DNA of 64,000 nt. Source: Porticoccaceae bacterium. Lineage in GTDB: Bacteria > Pseudomonadota > Gammaproteobacteria > Pseudomonadales > Porticoccaceae. A model generated the notes under the pieces. The model was not told where the DNA came from, ran no database searches, and worked only from the letters and a program-made list of their open reading frames with translations. Position 1 is the first letter of the stretch, and each line of letters opens with the position of its first letter. The translations under genes were made by a program, and so were the position numbers. The DNA is taken from assembly GCA_029242085.1 (NCBI GenBank), contig JAQWUP010000036.1, forward strand, positions 16,973 to 80,972, written 5' to 3'. Below are positions 8,563 through 17,611 of the stretch, piece by piece.

Positions 8563-10269
8563 ATGTTTAGAGTGATAAAAAGTCGTGCCGAGGCCATCGC
8601 TACAGTCTGTGCGCAGGGGCAGCCCTACGAATTGCAGGAATTAGCTGTCATCGGATATCGTCATAGAGTCTTTGTGAACGCACCGCAAACGCTGCTCGAT
8701 CTGTATCGGGACAACCTCAGTGATATGGACTTTATTGTCTACGAAGAGCAACGCTTGAGCTTTAACGAAGTCTACCTGCAGGCCAGTATGCTGGCGGCTG
8801 CCATGGTTACTGATTTAGGCATTGAAAAAGGGGACCGGGTTGCAATCAGTATGCGCAACTATCCCGAGTGGATTATCGCCTTCTATGCGGCGACCTCGAT
8901 TGGCGCCATCGCCGTCGCCTTCAATGCCCTGTGGAGTAGCGGCGACCTAGCCGATGGCATTCTAGATGCCACACCAAAACTTATCATTGTCGATCAGGAG
9001 AGACTCGACTGTCTGGGTCAGTGCGAGGGGTTGCCGGCTGCGCTACAAATAATGAGAACCCGGGCTGTGCCAAATGTTCAGATCACCTCTCTGGACTGGA
9101 GCGATGTCTTACGGGAACAGAGGGGCGCTGCGATGCCCACAGTTGATGTGGATCCGGATGATCATGCAACGATTCTCTATACCTCGGGATCGACGGGATC
9201 TCCCAAAGGTGTATTGTCCTCTCATCGCGCGATTATAAACGCTCTGTTATCCTGGGAACTGGATGAATGCCTGCTCGCCGAAATGGGTATTCACAGCCCC
9301 GTTAAGTTAGATTTTCAGAAGGGAATGTTGCTTGCCATTCCACTGTTCCATGTGTCGGGGCTGTTGGTCAGTTGCCTGATGTCTCTGCGTGCCCAGCGAA
9401 AACTTGGCTGTCTTTACAAATGGGACACGGAGGCCGCACTGGCCTTAATCGAGCGAGAGCGTTTGACCGTTTGTTCAGCCCCTTCGGCGATCACTGGCGA
9501 TATTATCTCGGCCGGTCTTCGCAGCGCGCGCGATTTATCTAGCTTGCGGATTATCGGTGGTGGCGGAATGCATCGCGCACCGGAGCAGGTAAAAGCCATT
9601 GGCGGGTTCAGCGATCTTCTACAGCCACATACCGGATGGGGTATGACAGAGACCAATGGGCTGGGTGTAGGTATATTTGGTAATGATTACCTGACGCGCC
9701 CGGAAAGCAGTGGGCGGTGCTCTGCGGTGCTGGATATTCGCGTTGTCGATAAGGCGGGAGACGAACTTCCGTACGGTGAAAAAGGTGAGTTGCAAATTCG
9801 TGGGACCACTCTGTTTAGCGGCTACTGGAATCAAACTGAGGCGACGATCCAAGCATTTGACGGCGAATGGTTTAGAACCGGTGACAGAGCGACTATCGAT
9901 GAAGAGGGCTTTGTCTATATCAATGGTCGATTTAAAGAGCTTATTATCCGTGGCGGTGAGAACATTGGTTGCGGCACTGTAGAGGACGCAATCCTCGAAC
10001 ACCCAGACGTTATCGAAGCCTCAGCATACGGCGTGCCAGACGGTCGACTCGGCGAGGAAGTAGGCGTCACGCTCTATGTGGACAAAGAGATTAGCGGCGA
10101 TCAGTTACGTGAATTTCTCAGCGACAAGCTGGCCGTGTTTGAAGTGCCTCGCTATATACTGCAGCAACATATGCCGTTGATCCGTGGCGATACCGAAAAG
10201 ATTCAACGACGACAAATCAAACTAGAAGCCCTGGAGTTACTGGGGTTTAGCGCAGCACAAGATGATTGA
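8563..10269 (+). CDS. AMP-dependent acyl-CoA synthetase
   Basis: ANL-superfamily ligase of 568 residues that adenylates a carboxylic acid and transfers it to CoA. Visible motifs: ATILYTSGSTGSPKGV (about 202-217, P-loop-like A3), GWGMTETNG (A5), YINGRFKELIIRGGENI (A7-A8) and a C-terminal TEKIQRR with the probable A10 lysine. An N-terminal stretch of about 45 residues precedes the usual core; a related one is present in the synthetase at 32091, so the two are members of one subfamily. The next gene starts inside its 3' end (8-base overlap), which implies translational coupling with the CoA-transferase. The substrate is probably the acid made or used by the preceding enzymes (inference). Confidence 0.92.
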   Translation: MFRVIKSRAEAIATVCAQGQPYELQELAVIGYRHRVFVNAPQTLLDLYRDNLSDMDFIVYEEQRLSFNEVYLQASMLAAAMVTDLGIEKGDRVAISMRNYPEWIIAFYAATSIGAIAVAFNALWSSGDLADGILDATPKLIIVDQERLDCLGQCEGLPAALQIMRTRAVPNVQITSLDWSDVLREQRGAAMPTVDVDPDDHATILYTSGSTGSPKGVLSSHRAIINALLSWELDECLLAEMGIHSPVKLDFQKGMLLAIPLFHVSGLLVSCLMSLRAQRKLGCLYKWDTEAALALIERERLTVCSAPSAITGDIISAGLRSARDLSSLRIIGGGGMHRAPEQVKAIGGFSDLLQPHTGWGMTETNGLGVGIFGNDYLTRPESSGRCSAVLDIRVVDKAGDELPYGEKGELQIRGTTLFSGYWNQTEATIQAFDGEWFRTGDRATIDEEGFVYINGRFKELIIRGGENIGCGTVEDAILEHPDVIEASAYGVPDGRLGEEVGVTLYVDKEISGDQLREFLSDKLAVFEVPRYILQQHMPLIRGDTEKIQRRQIKLEALELLGFSAAQDD

Positions 10270-11491
10270 GGAGCAGGCTATTTCTGATACTACCCCCAAT
10301 GCACGTCCCCTCGAGGGCATGAAGATACTTGAACTCGGTCAGATTCTGGCGGGGGCGTTTACCACTACCATGCTGGGGTATTTTGGTGCCGAAGTGATCA
10401 AGGTCGAGCCACCGGGCGAGGGCGATCCGATCCGCAATTGGCGTACCGTCAAAGATGGGACGTCACTCTGGTGGTGGAGTCTTGCCCGCAATAAGCAATC
10501 CATCACCATCAATCTCAAGTTGCGAGAGGGCCAGCAGTTGGTCCGACAGCTGTGTGAACAGTGCGATGTTTTAATTGAAAACTTCCGTCCGGGCCAGATG
10601 GAAAAATGGGGTTTGGGCCCGGCAGAAATAAAACAGATAAATCCCAGCCTGATCTACACCCGCATCTCCGGGTATGGCCAAACCGGTCCCTATTCGAGCT
10701 ACCCCGGCTTTGCCTCAGTCTGTGAGGGCTTTGGTGGCTTTCGCTATGTCAATGGCGAGCCCGGTGAGATTCCGGTTCGACCCAACCTCAGTCTGGGCGA
10801 TACGCTGGCCGGTCTTCACGCTGCACTGGGAGTGTGCATGGCCTATATTCGCTGTTTGCAGCAGGGTCAGGGCAAGGGTCAGGTGGTCGACGTCTCGATA
10901 TTTGAATCTGTGTTTAATATGCTCGAAGCGGTGGTGCCGGAATATTCGGGTGTCGGTAAAGTGCGTGAGCCCTCGGGGAGCACCATCAAGGGAATCGTTC
11001 CGTCAAATACTTATCGCTGTGAGGATGAAAAACTCATTATTATCGGTGCCAATACCAAAGGCATGTTTGAACGGCTGATGCGCTTGGTCGGGCGAGATGA
11101 TTTTGCCGATGACCCGCGTCTGGCGACTAATTCTGGGCGGGTTACCCATGAAGAGGCAATCGATAAGGCGATAGCCGATTGGGCTGCGACAGTGCCGTTA
11201 AAAGACGCACTGGCGATGTTGCAAGAGCAAGCGGTTGCCGCTGGACCGATTTTAAATGTGGAGGATATGTTTGCTGATCCACACTATCAGGCGCGAGGTG
11301 CCTTTGAGGAAGTTTCGGTAAATGGCGAAATATTGCATATACCTTCTATTGCCCCCAGGCTGGAGGAGACCCCGGGGCGAACTGATAGGCCCGGTCCGCA
11401 ACTCGGTGAGCATACTGATCAGATATTCAAAGCCCTGTTGGGCCTGGACGATAAAGCCTTGGCGCGATTGCGGGATTTGGGCGCCATCTAG
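10262..11491 (+). CDS. Class III CoA-transferase (CaiB/BaiF family)
   Basis: Transfers CoA between an acyl-CoA and a free acid in one step, without ping-pong enzyme thioester exchange of class I type. The N-terminal signature ILELGQILAGAFTTTMLGYFG begins at about residue 22, and GAEVIKVEPPGEGDPIR follows. The catalytic aspartate is probably Asp180 in NLSLGDTLAG. The length of 409 residues is typical. The start overlaps the acyl-CoA synthetase stop by 8 bases. A synthetase and a CoA-transferase together allow the acid to be activated with ATP or by CoA recycling. Confidence 0.92.
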   Translation: MIEEQAISDTTPNARPLEGMKILELGQILAGAFTTTMLGYFGAEVIKVEPPGEGDPIRNWRTVKDGTSLWWWSLARNKQSITINLKLREGQQLVRQLCEQCDVLIENFRPGQMEKWGLGPAEIKQINPSLIYTRISGYGQTGPYSSYPGFASVCEGFGGFRYVNGEPGEIPVRPNLSLGDTLAGLHAALGVCMAYIRCLQQGQGKGQVVDVSIFESVFNMLEAVVPEYSGVGKVREPSGSTIKGIVPSNTYRCEDEKLIIIGANTKGMFERLMRLVGRDDFADDPRLATNSGRVTHEEAIDKAIADWAATVPLKDALAMLQEQAVAAGPILNVEDMFADPHYQARGAFEEVSVNGEILHIPSIAPRLEETPGRTDRPGPQLGEHTDQIFKALLGLDDKALARLRDLGAI

Positions 11492-11547
11492 GCTGGCTAG
11501 CATAAGGCAAGAGATATAACCGACAATCCTTAAACAAGAGGAGGCAA

Positions 11548-12265
11548 ATGTTGTCAGTAGAGAGCACCCAGCGCGCTTTATTTAGCAGAACGGTAGATGC
11601 CGATCCACTACGTCAGTAATTCGACTGCCGCTTTGGAAGTGGCCGCCATTGCAGAAAAACGGGGAGTTCAAGCCCGGATCTACAAAGCTGATATCGGTGA
11701 TCAGAAGCAGTGCTATAGACTCGCAGATGAGGTTGTTAGAGAGTTCGAGCAGCTAGATATTTTGATTAACAACGCCGGACTCGGTTCAACGTCAATTCAA
11801 CGACCTTCCATCAGCGATGCGACTGATGCACAGTGGGATCAACTGATGTCAGTCAACTTCTGGGGCCCGGTTTGGCTGTGTCGTGTTCTGGTACCTCATA
11901 TGCGTCGCGCACCACGCAGTGACGTCATCGTGATGTCAAGCATCGCAACCAAGGTGCTGTCATCGGGTTTTGGTGTCTATGCGGTCAGCAAAACTGCACT
12001 GGAGGCCATGGCGCATACCCTGGCCCGTGAAGAAAAGCCCAATGGTATGCGCGTCAATATTATTGCCCCTGGCTTGGTCGACACCGATATGGGGCAGTCA
12101 GTGGTAGCGGCCACCGGCCGCGGCAGCAATCTGCGCGATGCAGATGCAAATTCGCCATTTGGTTTCGTCTGCACGCCCGCTGATATTGCTGCGACGGCCC
12201 TATACCTATGTTCAGAGGATGGGCGTTATATTACAAATCAGAGAATCCAAGTATCGGGTGACTAG
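11548..12265 (+). pseudogene. SDR gene with deleted nucleotide-binding motif
   Basis: A strong site (AGAGGAGG, 11537-11544) precedes ATG 11548, which opens MLSVESTQRALFSRT and runs into a stop at about 11617. The SDR body resumes in another frame at 11597 with IHYVSNSTAALEVA. Between them the TGxxxGxG region of roughly 20 residues is missing, together with a frameshift. The rest is intact: NNAGLGST, SSIATKV, YAVSKTALE, NIIAPGLVDTDMG and a normal ITNQRIQVSGD end. The track ORF 11597-12265 is this remainder. Without the Rossmann Gly motif it cannot bind NAD(P) normally, so I call it a pseudogene. It was the last gene of the block starting at 3350. Confidence 0.75.
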
Positions 12266-12370
12266 CAAATAGGATAACCGGAGCGTGGCCCTGGGCCAGA
12301 GGAAATAATAGGGAGAGGGAACAGGGACCAGGGACCAAGTCAATAATGATGCATGGTGAATAATGGTTGC

Positions 12371-13750
12371 TCACAGTAACGTTTGTTGACGCCATTTACC
12401 CCAGCGATAATAGGTAAAGGTGAGCAGTGCAGCGCTTAATGTGGCGACTGGAAAGCTCCACCAAATCGCAGCGGCACCAAGTTTGGTCTGCATAAAATAG
12501 GCGAAGGGAAGCCTCACTCCCCACATTGTCAGGGCAAAAATAATCACCGATGGCAGCATCACGCCATTGGCGCGAATAATACCGAACAACCCATAGGATA
12601 TCGCAATCATTGGCCAAGCCCACAGTACGACAGCATTAACGTCCAACGCTGCCTGGAGTGCCTCGCTACCCTCTTGCAGAAATAGTGTAAGCAGCAGCTT
12701 GCCAGATGAATAAACCACAACCGCCATAGAGGTTGTGCTTAAAACGGCCAACATACACCCCTGGAGTGCAATTCTATCGATGCGACCCCACTGATTAGCG
12801 CCAATATTTTGGGCGGCCATTGTTGACATAGAGCCCGCAATAGCAAAGGTGGGTAGCATTACATAGCCCCATAGTTGAGCGGCCGCCGCGAAGCCGGAGG
12901 CGATGATTACTCCCTGGGCATTAACGATTGATAACAGCACGAAATAGGCGCCGTGAATAGCCCAAGTCTCCGCACCAGAGGGAATCGCGCGTTTCGCTAA
13001 CTGCCACAGCAGCGATTTGTTGGGACGCAGATAGTGCAAACTCTCTCTGCGCAATGCCAGAGGTAAATTCTTCCGATAGATGTAGATGTACATAGCAACC
13101 AAAGCCACGGTATTGGCAATCCAACCACTCATTGCCGCCCCAGCGATACCAAAGCGTGGTAGGCCGAATACACCGGTGAGCAGCAACGGTGTAAGTGCAA
13201 AGCCGAGAACAATCCATATGATTGAGAAAATAAAGGGCGTCCTAGCGTCGCCCGCGCTGCGGAGCAGCATCGTAGAGAAGATAAATACAAATAGTGTGGG
13301 CAATGAAAGGGAGAAAATCTGAAAGTAGATAATCGCATTTTCTCGTATTTCTTCGGGCATCTGCAGAAAGTCAATGACGGATTCAACGAAGAGGAAGCAT
13401 ACGATTGTGGTAAGCATACCCGCGGCGATGGCAAAGCTGATGGCGGAGCCGACGACTTTGCGTGCAGTTTCTATATCGGCAGCGCCAATTGCCTGACCTA
13501 CAAAAATGCCGGCGGCAATACCAAAGCCTGACACAAAGGCCATGAATATTCCCAACAGAACATTGGCATTGACCACAGCGACTAATTCGCTAGGACCCAA
13601 TACCAGGCTCACCCATGCGGCATTCCATGAGCCGGTAATATTGTGCAGTGTGAGTGTGACTAAAAGTGGCCAGGAAAAGCGCAATAGCGTAACAGCAATC
13701 GGGCCTTGAGTTAGGCCGTTATCAGAATTTTTTACTACTTCATTTATCAT
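12371..13750 (-). CDS. MATE family efflux transporter
   Basis: Inner-membrane multidrug/toxin extrusion protein of 459 residues with about 12 hydrophobic segments in two similar halves. Family-like pieces are FSWPLLVTLTLHNITGSWNA near the N-terminus, GIFVGQAIGA (about 87) and TMAAQNIGANQWGR in the second half, the paired signature of MATE repeats. It expels cationic or other small molecules using a Na+ or H+ gradient; the substrate is unknown. It is transcribed toward the SDR remnant and stands alone. The 105-base gap before it has low-complexity AGGGACC repeats and no clear terminator. Confidence 0.9.
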   Translation of the reverse strand: MINEVVKNSDNGLTQGPIAVTLLRFSWPLLVTLTLHNITGSWNAAWVSLVLGPSELVAVVNANVLLGIFMAFVSGFGIAAGIFVGQAIGAADIETARKVVGSAISFAIAAGMLTTIVCFLFVESVIDFLQMPEEIRENAIIYFQIFSLSLPTLFVFIFSTMLLRSAGDARTPFIFSIIWIVLGFALTPLLLTGVFGLPRFGIAGAAMSGWIANTVALVAMYIYIYRKNLPLALRRESLHYLRPNKSLLWQLAKRAIPSGAETWAIHGAYFVLLSIVNAQGVIIASGFAAAAQLWGYVMLPTFAIAGSMSTMAAQNIGANQWGRIDRIALQGCMLAVLSTTSMAVVVYSSGKLLLTLFLQEGSEALQAALDVNAVVLWAWPMIAISYGLFGIIRANGVMLPSVIIFALTMWGVRLPFAYFMQTKLGAAAIWWSFPVATLSAALLTFTYYRWGKWRQQTLL

Positions 13751-13874
13751 CTGAGCTCTCTTGTTATCAGGGAATGGAGTTTTCTGAAAAGCGCGCTATG
13801 AGAGTATCCTGATTATGGTACTTTTACTTATATCTGTCTTCAGGTTCAGATCAGCGTACTGCCTTTCGACAGTT

Positions 13875-14663
13875 TTACTGACCAGTCTCTCTGGCGGCGT
13901 GTATTTGTTTGAGCAATAACAGCGTATTCAGTGATTTATCCATAACAAATTGAGGACACTGGCTAAGTCCTGCTACCACGCAACGATGAACTGCCCCATC
14001 TCCGAAATCAAATAGCGCGCCGCCGGTTGTGGTACCCATTGCCGCGGCAGCGCTCATCGCTGAAAGGGTCTGGGGCTTCTTTTTAGTGCCAAAACTGAGG
14101 GTCACAGCCTGTGTGGTATACAGGGGGTTTAAATCGGATTGCACCATAACAACGTCGCCGATGGCGCCCGTACCTATGAGCATTTGGGTATATTCAACTG
14201 CGGGAAAGAAGCGAGTCCAGACAGCGGCCTGAAGCATCAGCTTATGTTTTTTTGCGGTGGCGTACATTTCCTCGGCATCAGTGACGCTCTGTGCGAGTTC
14301 TTTTTCGCATAGAAGATGTTTTCCGACATTTAACGCCAGCACGCAGTGCTCTTTATGTAGATTATCGGGTGTGGCAATATAAACAATATTGATATCCAAG
14401 CTTGCAAACATCTCTGGTTAGTTATTATAAAATTTCTCAATCCTATGTAGCCGAGTAAAGTCATTGGCCTTTTTCATAGAGCGGGAGGTAACGGCTGCGA
14501 GTGTCGCGCCTTGACAGACGTTTAAGACCTCAACCCACTGTCGCGAAATAGTACCTGTTCCGAAGATTCCCTAGCGCAGGAGAAACGAACTGTCCTCCGC
14601 TTTGGTTAAACTCAGACGGATATCTCGCGGGGTTTGTGGCAGTAGGTTGGCGTTATTGTTCAT
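13875..14663 (-). pseudogene. Gfo/Idh/MocA oxidoreductase pseudogene
   Basis: A single reading frame from ATG 14663 gives a Gfo/Idh/MocA-type protein broken by two in-frame stops. The first (TAG) replaces the residue before GIFGTGTIS, where relatives usually have Trp. The second (TAA) falls in FYNN-PEMFASLDINIVYIATP, where relatives usually have Tyr. After it come HLLCEKELAQSVTDAEEM (the EKP motif is EKE here) and a shortened C-terminal domain ending KQIHAARETGQ. The total of about 262 codons is short against roughly 330, so an internal deletion is likely too. The ORF track shows only the part after the second stop. Confidence 0.8.
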
Positions 14664-14681
14664 TATTATTTTCTCAAAGCC

Positions 14682-15557
14682 TTACACTAAATGGTTTTTG
14701 GCCATCTGCTCGGCAACCCGCCAGAGTTTTTTGCCCATTGCACGGTCATTTACAAATTTTAAATGAGTGGTATCGATGGGATTGCATACTTCGAAAAAGA
14801 CGCCACTCATATCCCCGACATCAGGGCTGGTTGCAACATAGACCTGTGTTGCAGCTCCCTGCGCTGTCGTCAATAAGTTCTCGGAATAATCCTTGATGGA
14901 CTGCCTGACCTCATCGGGTGCGGCATGAGCAATGTTGCTAAAAACACTACCGGGATGTACGGCGTTTGATGTCAATCCGGTTCCCATTAGTCGATCTGCA
15001 AGCTCAAAGGCAAACAAGACATTTGCCAATTTTGAGCGACCGTAGGCTGCAGGAGCATCATAGTGCCCCTCGCCGCGCAGGTTATCGAAGTCAATGCCCT
15101 CCGGTGGCGGCCCCTTTTGCTCTTTATAGGCACTGTTGCTAGCCACGTGCACGATACGTGCACTGTTTTTTTGTAGCATCGATGGCAGTAAATTGTTTAC
15201 CAAAACAAAGTGGCCGAGAAAATTGGTAAAAAATACCGTCTCGATCCCGGATACTAATTCAAGGTCGCCAAAATGATCTCTGCCAGCATTGAGAATAACG
15301 ATATCTGGCGAGAGACCCAGTGCATTGACGCTCGATGCACAGCGGTTGACCGACGCCAAGTCAGTCAACTCGAGAGCCAACGGCGTAATCTGCCCCTGTA
15401 TGCCGCGACTGGCATTTTCGACTTTGGCCACCGTGCGTCCAGTCGCTAACACGTGAGCACCTCGCTGCGCTAGGACACGCATGGTTTCGCTACCAATACC
15501 ATTGGTACAGCCAGTGACCAGCGCGACTCTACCGGAGAGATCCAGCCCTTCAGTCAC
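14682..15557 (-). CDS. SDR, retinol dehydrogenase/protochlorophyllide reductase-like
   Basis: NAD(P)-dependent oxidoreductase of 291 residues. The Gly-rich motif is TGCTNGIG (about 15-22); LNAGRDHF stands in for the NAG motif, then HVASNSAY and the catalytic YGRSKLANVLFAFELA. The YxxxKLAN form and the long insert before it (KGPPPEGIDFDNL) are typical of the retinol dehydrogenase/WWOX-like branch. The start is a GTG with a weak site. It lies downstream of the carboxylesterase on the same strand (81-base gap), possibly one transcript: ester cleavage, then alcohol oxidation (inference). Confidence 0.88.
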   Translation of the reverse strand: MTEGLDLSGRVALVTGCTNGIGSETMRVLAQRGAHVLATGRTVAKVENASRGIQGQITPLALELTDLASVNRCASSVNALGLSPDIVILNAGRDHFGDLELVSGIETVFFTNFLGHFVLVNNLLPSMLQKNSARIVHVASNSAYKEQKGPPPEGIDFDNLRGEGHYDAPAAYGRSKLANVLFAFELADRLMGTGLTSNAVHPGSVFSNIAHAAPDEVRQSIKDYSENLLTTAQGAATQVYVATSPDVGDMSGVFFEVCNPIDTTHLKFVNDRAMGKKLWRVAEQMAKNHLV

Positions 15558-15638
15558 CTCATGAGCCGTGGTATGTTTGCTGTAATGGTTTAGTTTATGT
15601 ATACGGCTTTTATTTATAGGATTGCTGTGCTCTTTGGG

Positions 15639-17087
15639 CTACAAGCCCCATAGTTGGCGATGTTGCTGATCTGGGTCAGAGATTATTTTTAATGTCTGAT
15701 CGATCATCAGACAGTCGCGCGATGCTGTATTATAAACTGGCCAGTGTTCAAACCCGTTGCCATTGGGTTGGCCGGCTTTACAAAATTGAATAATTCTCGA
15801 TACCCACTGCTCGGCCACTTTCTTGACTATGGGATCATGGGGGTCGTGGAAGGTGAGCGCATGGCTGTCTGGTGCGGCAATCGTATTAAAGGTAAACGCC
15901 ATCTCCGATGCGTGGGATGCACCGTAATTTTTAAACCGGGGCAGGTTGGCTGGTAGATCGAATCGGTAGAGCCATCCTCCGGGCCCTGCGATGGTTGTCA
16001 GCTCCGCCGCTTTAAGCACGCTGCGCCTGAACATATCGTTCCAGACCAGCTCATGAAACCTGCCAGGAGACGCCTGTGGATAGCTCTGTCGCAGCGCGGC
16101 AAGGTAATCATCGGGTGTGCCGCCACACAGCATTTCACCGGCGAGCGAGCAATTGAACGCTGCATAGTGATCTTGCGCGATATCCAGACCCCGAGTATAT
16201 AAGGTGCCCTCATTTAGATTGCTTCCGGTTAGCAGTGGTACGCCGTGGTTGCCGCGGTATTGGATGGCGTCAAATGTCGGACGAGTAACAACCGTGCCAT
16301 CCACGGTGATTCGGTATCGCAGTCCGAGATCAACGATCTCCTGTGCAGTCATAGTCAGTAGAGTTGGCATTACATCAGCGCGCTTGACGGCCAGTTTCTC
16401 GGCGAGCTTTTCGCTCTGATCCCGAGCTGGAAAGTAGGCGCAGGTAGCACTGTTAGCTATTGCCTTGTGAAACAGGCCGTCTGCACTCGGGGCACCCAAT
16501 AAAGCGAGTACTTTTGTCGCACCGGAGGACTGCCCAGCCAGAGTGATATTTTGCGGATCACCACCGTATTCATCAATATTATTACGCACCCACTGTAGAG
16601 CGAGAATAATATCGCGAAGCCCGTTGCAGGCAGAGCCATGATAGGCTTCACCATGGCTTGAAAGATCCAAAAATCCTAGCGTTCCAACCCGAAAGTTGAG
16701 GGACACGACGACCATATCACCCTGCCTGGAAAGTACCCGGGTATCGTATTCGTTGGCAGAGCCCCCGACAAAACCACCGCCGTGAATCCAGACCATCACC
16801 GGCCTTAGCGACCCTGTTAGCGCAGGAGTGGTGATATTAAGAAACAGGCAATCCTCATTCGGCTCACCGGGTACATAACTGCGAAGCGAGAGTGCCCCTG
16901 AATTTTGCATAGAGCGGTTTGGGTAGTGAACCGCATCAAAAACGTCCTGCCATCCACAGGCTTTGACAGGCGCTAGAAATCGCTGTGAGCCAGTTGGTGG
17001 CGCGCCGTATCGCAGGCCAAGAAACGATTTAACCCCCTCGCTCTCTAAGCCGCGTATCCTTCCAAGACGAGTCGTTATGGCACGCAT
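15639..17087 (-). CDS. Type-B carboxylesterase
   Basis: Alpha/beta hydrolase of the carboxylesterase/cholinesterase family, 482 residues, hydrolysing carboxylic esters. The oxyanion-hole motif VWIHGGGFVGGSAN is at about 99-112, the nucleophile elbow LAGQSSGATK has Ser188, and GSNLNEGTL probably holds the acidic residue. The catalytic His is probably in YGASHASEM. No signal peptide is visible, so it is probably cytoplasmic. It is the first gene of a likely two-gene unit with the SDR at 14682 and is divergent from the tetronate kinase. Confidence 0.92.
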   Translation of the reverse strand: MRAITTRLGRIRGLESEGVKSFLGLRYGAPPTGSQRFLAPVKACGWQDVFDAVHYPNRSMQNSGALSLRSYVPGEPNEDCLFLNITTPALTGSLRPVMVWIHGGGFVGGSANEYDTRVLSRQGDMVVVSLNFRVGTLGFLDLSSHGEAYHGSACNGLRDIILALQWVRNNIDEYGGDPQNITLAGQSSGATKVLALLGAPSADGLFHKAIANSATCAYFPARDQSEKLAEKLAVKRADVMPTLLTMTAQEIVDLGLRYRITVDGTVVTRPTFDAIQYRGNHGVPLLTGSNLNEGTLYTRGLDIAQDHYAAFNCSLAGEMLCGGTPDDYLAALRQSYPQASPGRFHELVWNDMFRRSVLKAAELTTIAGPGGWLYRFDLPANLPRFKNYGASHASEMAFTFNTIAAPDSHALTFHDPHDPIVKKVAEQWVSRIIQFCKAGQPNGNGFEHWPVYNTASRDCLMIDQTLKIISDPDQQHRQLWGL

Positions 17088-17481
17088 CCGCTAACCCCTG
17101 CTAGACCGTGGGGCAAAGTTGACAGACCTGACAGCTGAGAGCGGCATAGGCACCAAGACAGCCACCATAACAGCGAACGCATTGATTGAGATCTGGCGAA
17201 GCGAAGCATTCATAGTAAGTATACTGCCACTGACCGTGTCGCAGGGACAGCCAGTAATCTGTTTGGCGTCCATCAGCGAACCATCATTCACCCAAAAAAG
17301 TCGGCCAAACAGCGGTGACAAGCACCATTTGTGGCGATACAGGTTGTCTTGTCAGATGGGTTTTTAAGTGAGCACCCGTCTAGTATCAGTCGAGCATTAG
17401 CGCCGCGTCAGATCACTGAAAAGCAGGTAATCCGCTACCCATATGAGCATAAAGAGCGATGGTGAGAACTGTTGGCTAGAT

Positions 17482-17509
17482 TTGATCTGCCTGCCTGTTT
17501 TTATATATT
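17482..17509 (+). promoter_or_regulatory. Candidate sigma-70 promoter for the 3-oxo-tetronate kinase gene
   Basis: TTGATC (17482-17487) and TATATT (17504-17509) are separated by 16 bases. This is the best -35/-10 pair in the divergent region. Predicted by eye only. Confidence 0.35.
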
Positions 17510-17535
17510 TCACCACAACCAATGGCGTCAATTCT

Positions 17536-17578
17536 ACTACAATAGTCGCGCTAGTTCCTGCAAGTTGTTTATTGTAGT
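17536..17578. promoter_or_regulatory. otnK: Perfect 9-bp inverted repeat upstream of otnK
   Basis: ACTACAATA (17536-17544) and TATTGTAGT (17570-17578) are exact reverse complements 25 bases apart, just downstream of the candidate -10 and 33 bases before the start codon. The arms could be a repressor's two half-sites or the stem of a leader RNA. No repressor gene is nearby. Confidence 0.4.
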
Positions 17579-17611
17579 GTTTCCTAGCGTGAAAAATATG
17601 AGAGGTGTTTT

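Larger units (their letters stand above)
17088..17611. other. Divergent intergenic region
   Basis: There is no convincing gene in these 524 bases between the carboxylesterase and the kinase. ORFs of 76 and 82 codons at 17091-17321 (-) and 17119-17367 (+) overlap each other and have no recognised family. The minus-strand one contains VSGSILTMNASLRQ, which faintly recalls the end of NagA-type deacetylases, but nothing else confirms that. The kinase-proximal part holds a promoter-like pair and an inverted repeat, annotated separately. Confidence 0.5.

Noticed and set aside
12310-12340. AGGGACC tandem repeats
   Set aside because: Only two or three short imperfect copies; low complexity rather than a functional repeat.
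17091-17367. ORFs of 76 and 82 codons between the carboxylesterase and otnK
   Set aside because: They overlap each other on opposite strands. One has a faint NagA-like stretch, but nothing around it supports a gene.
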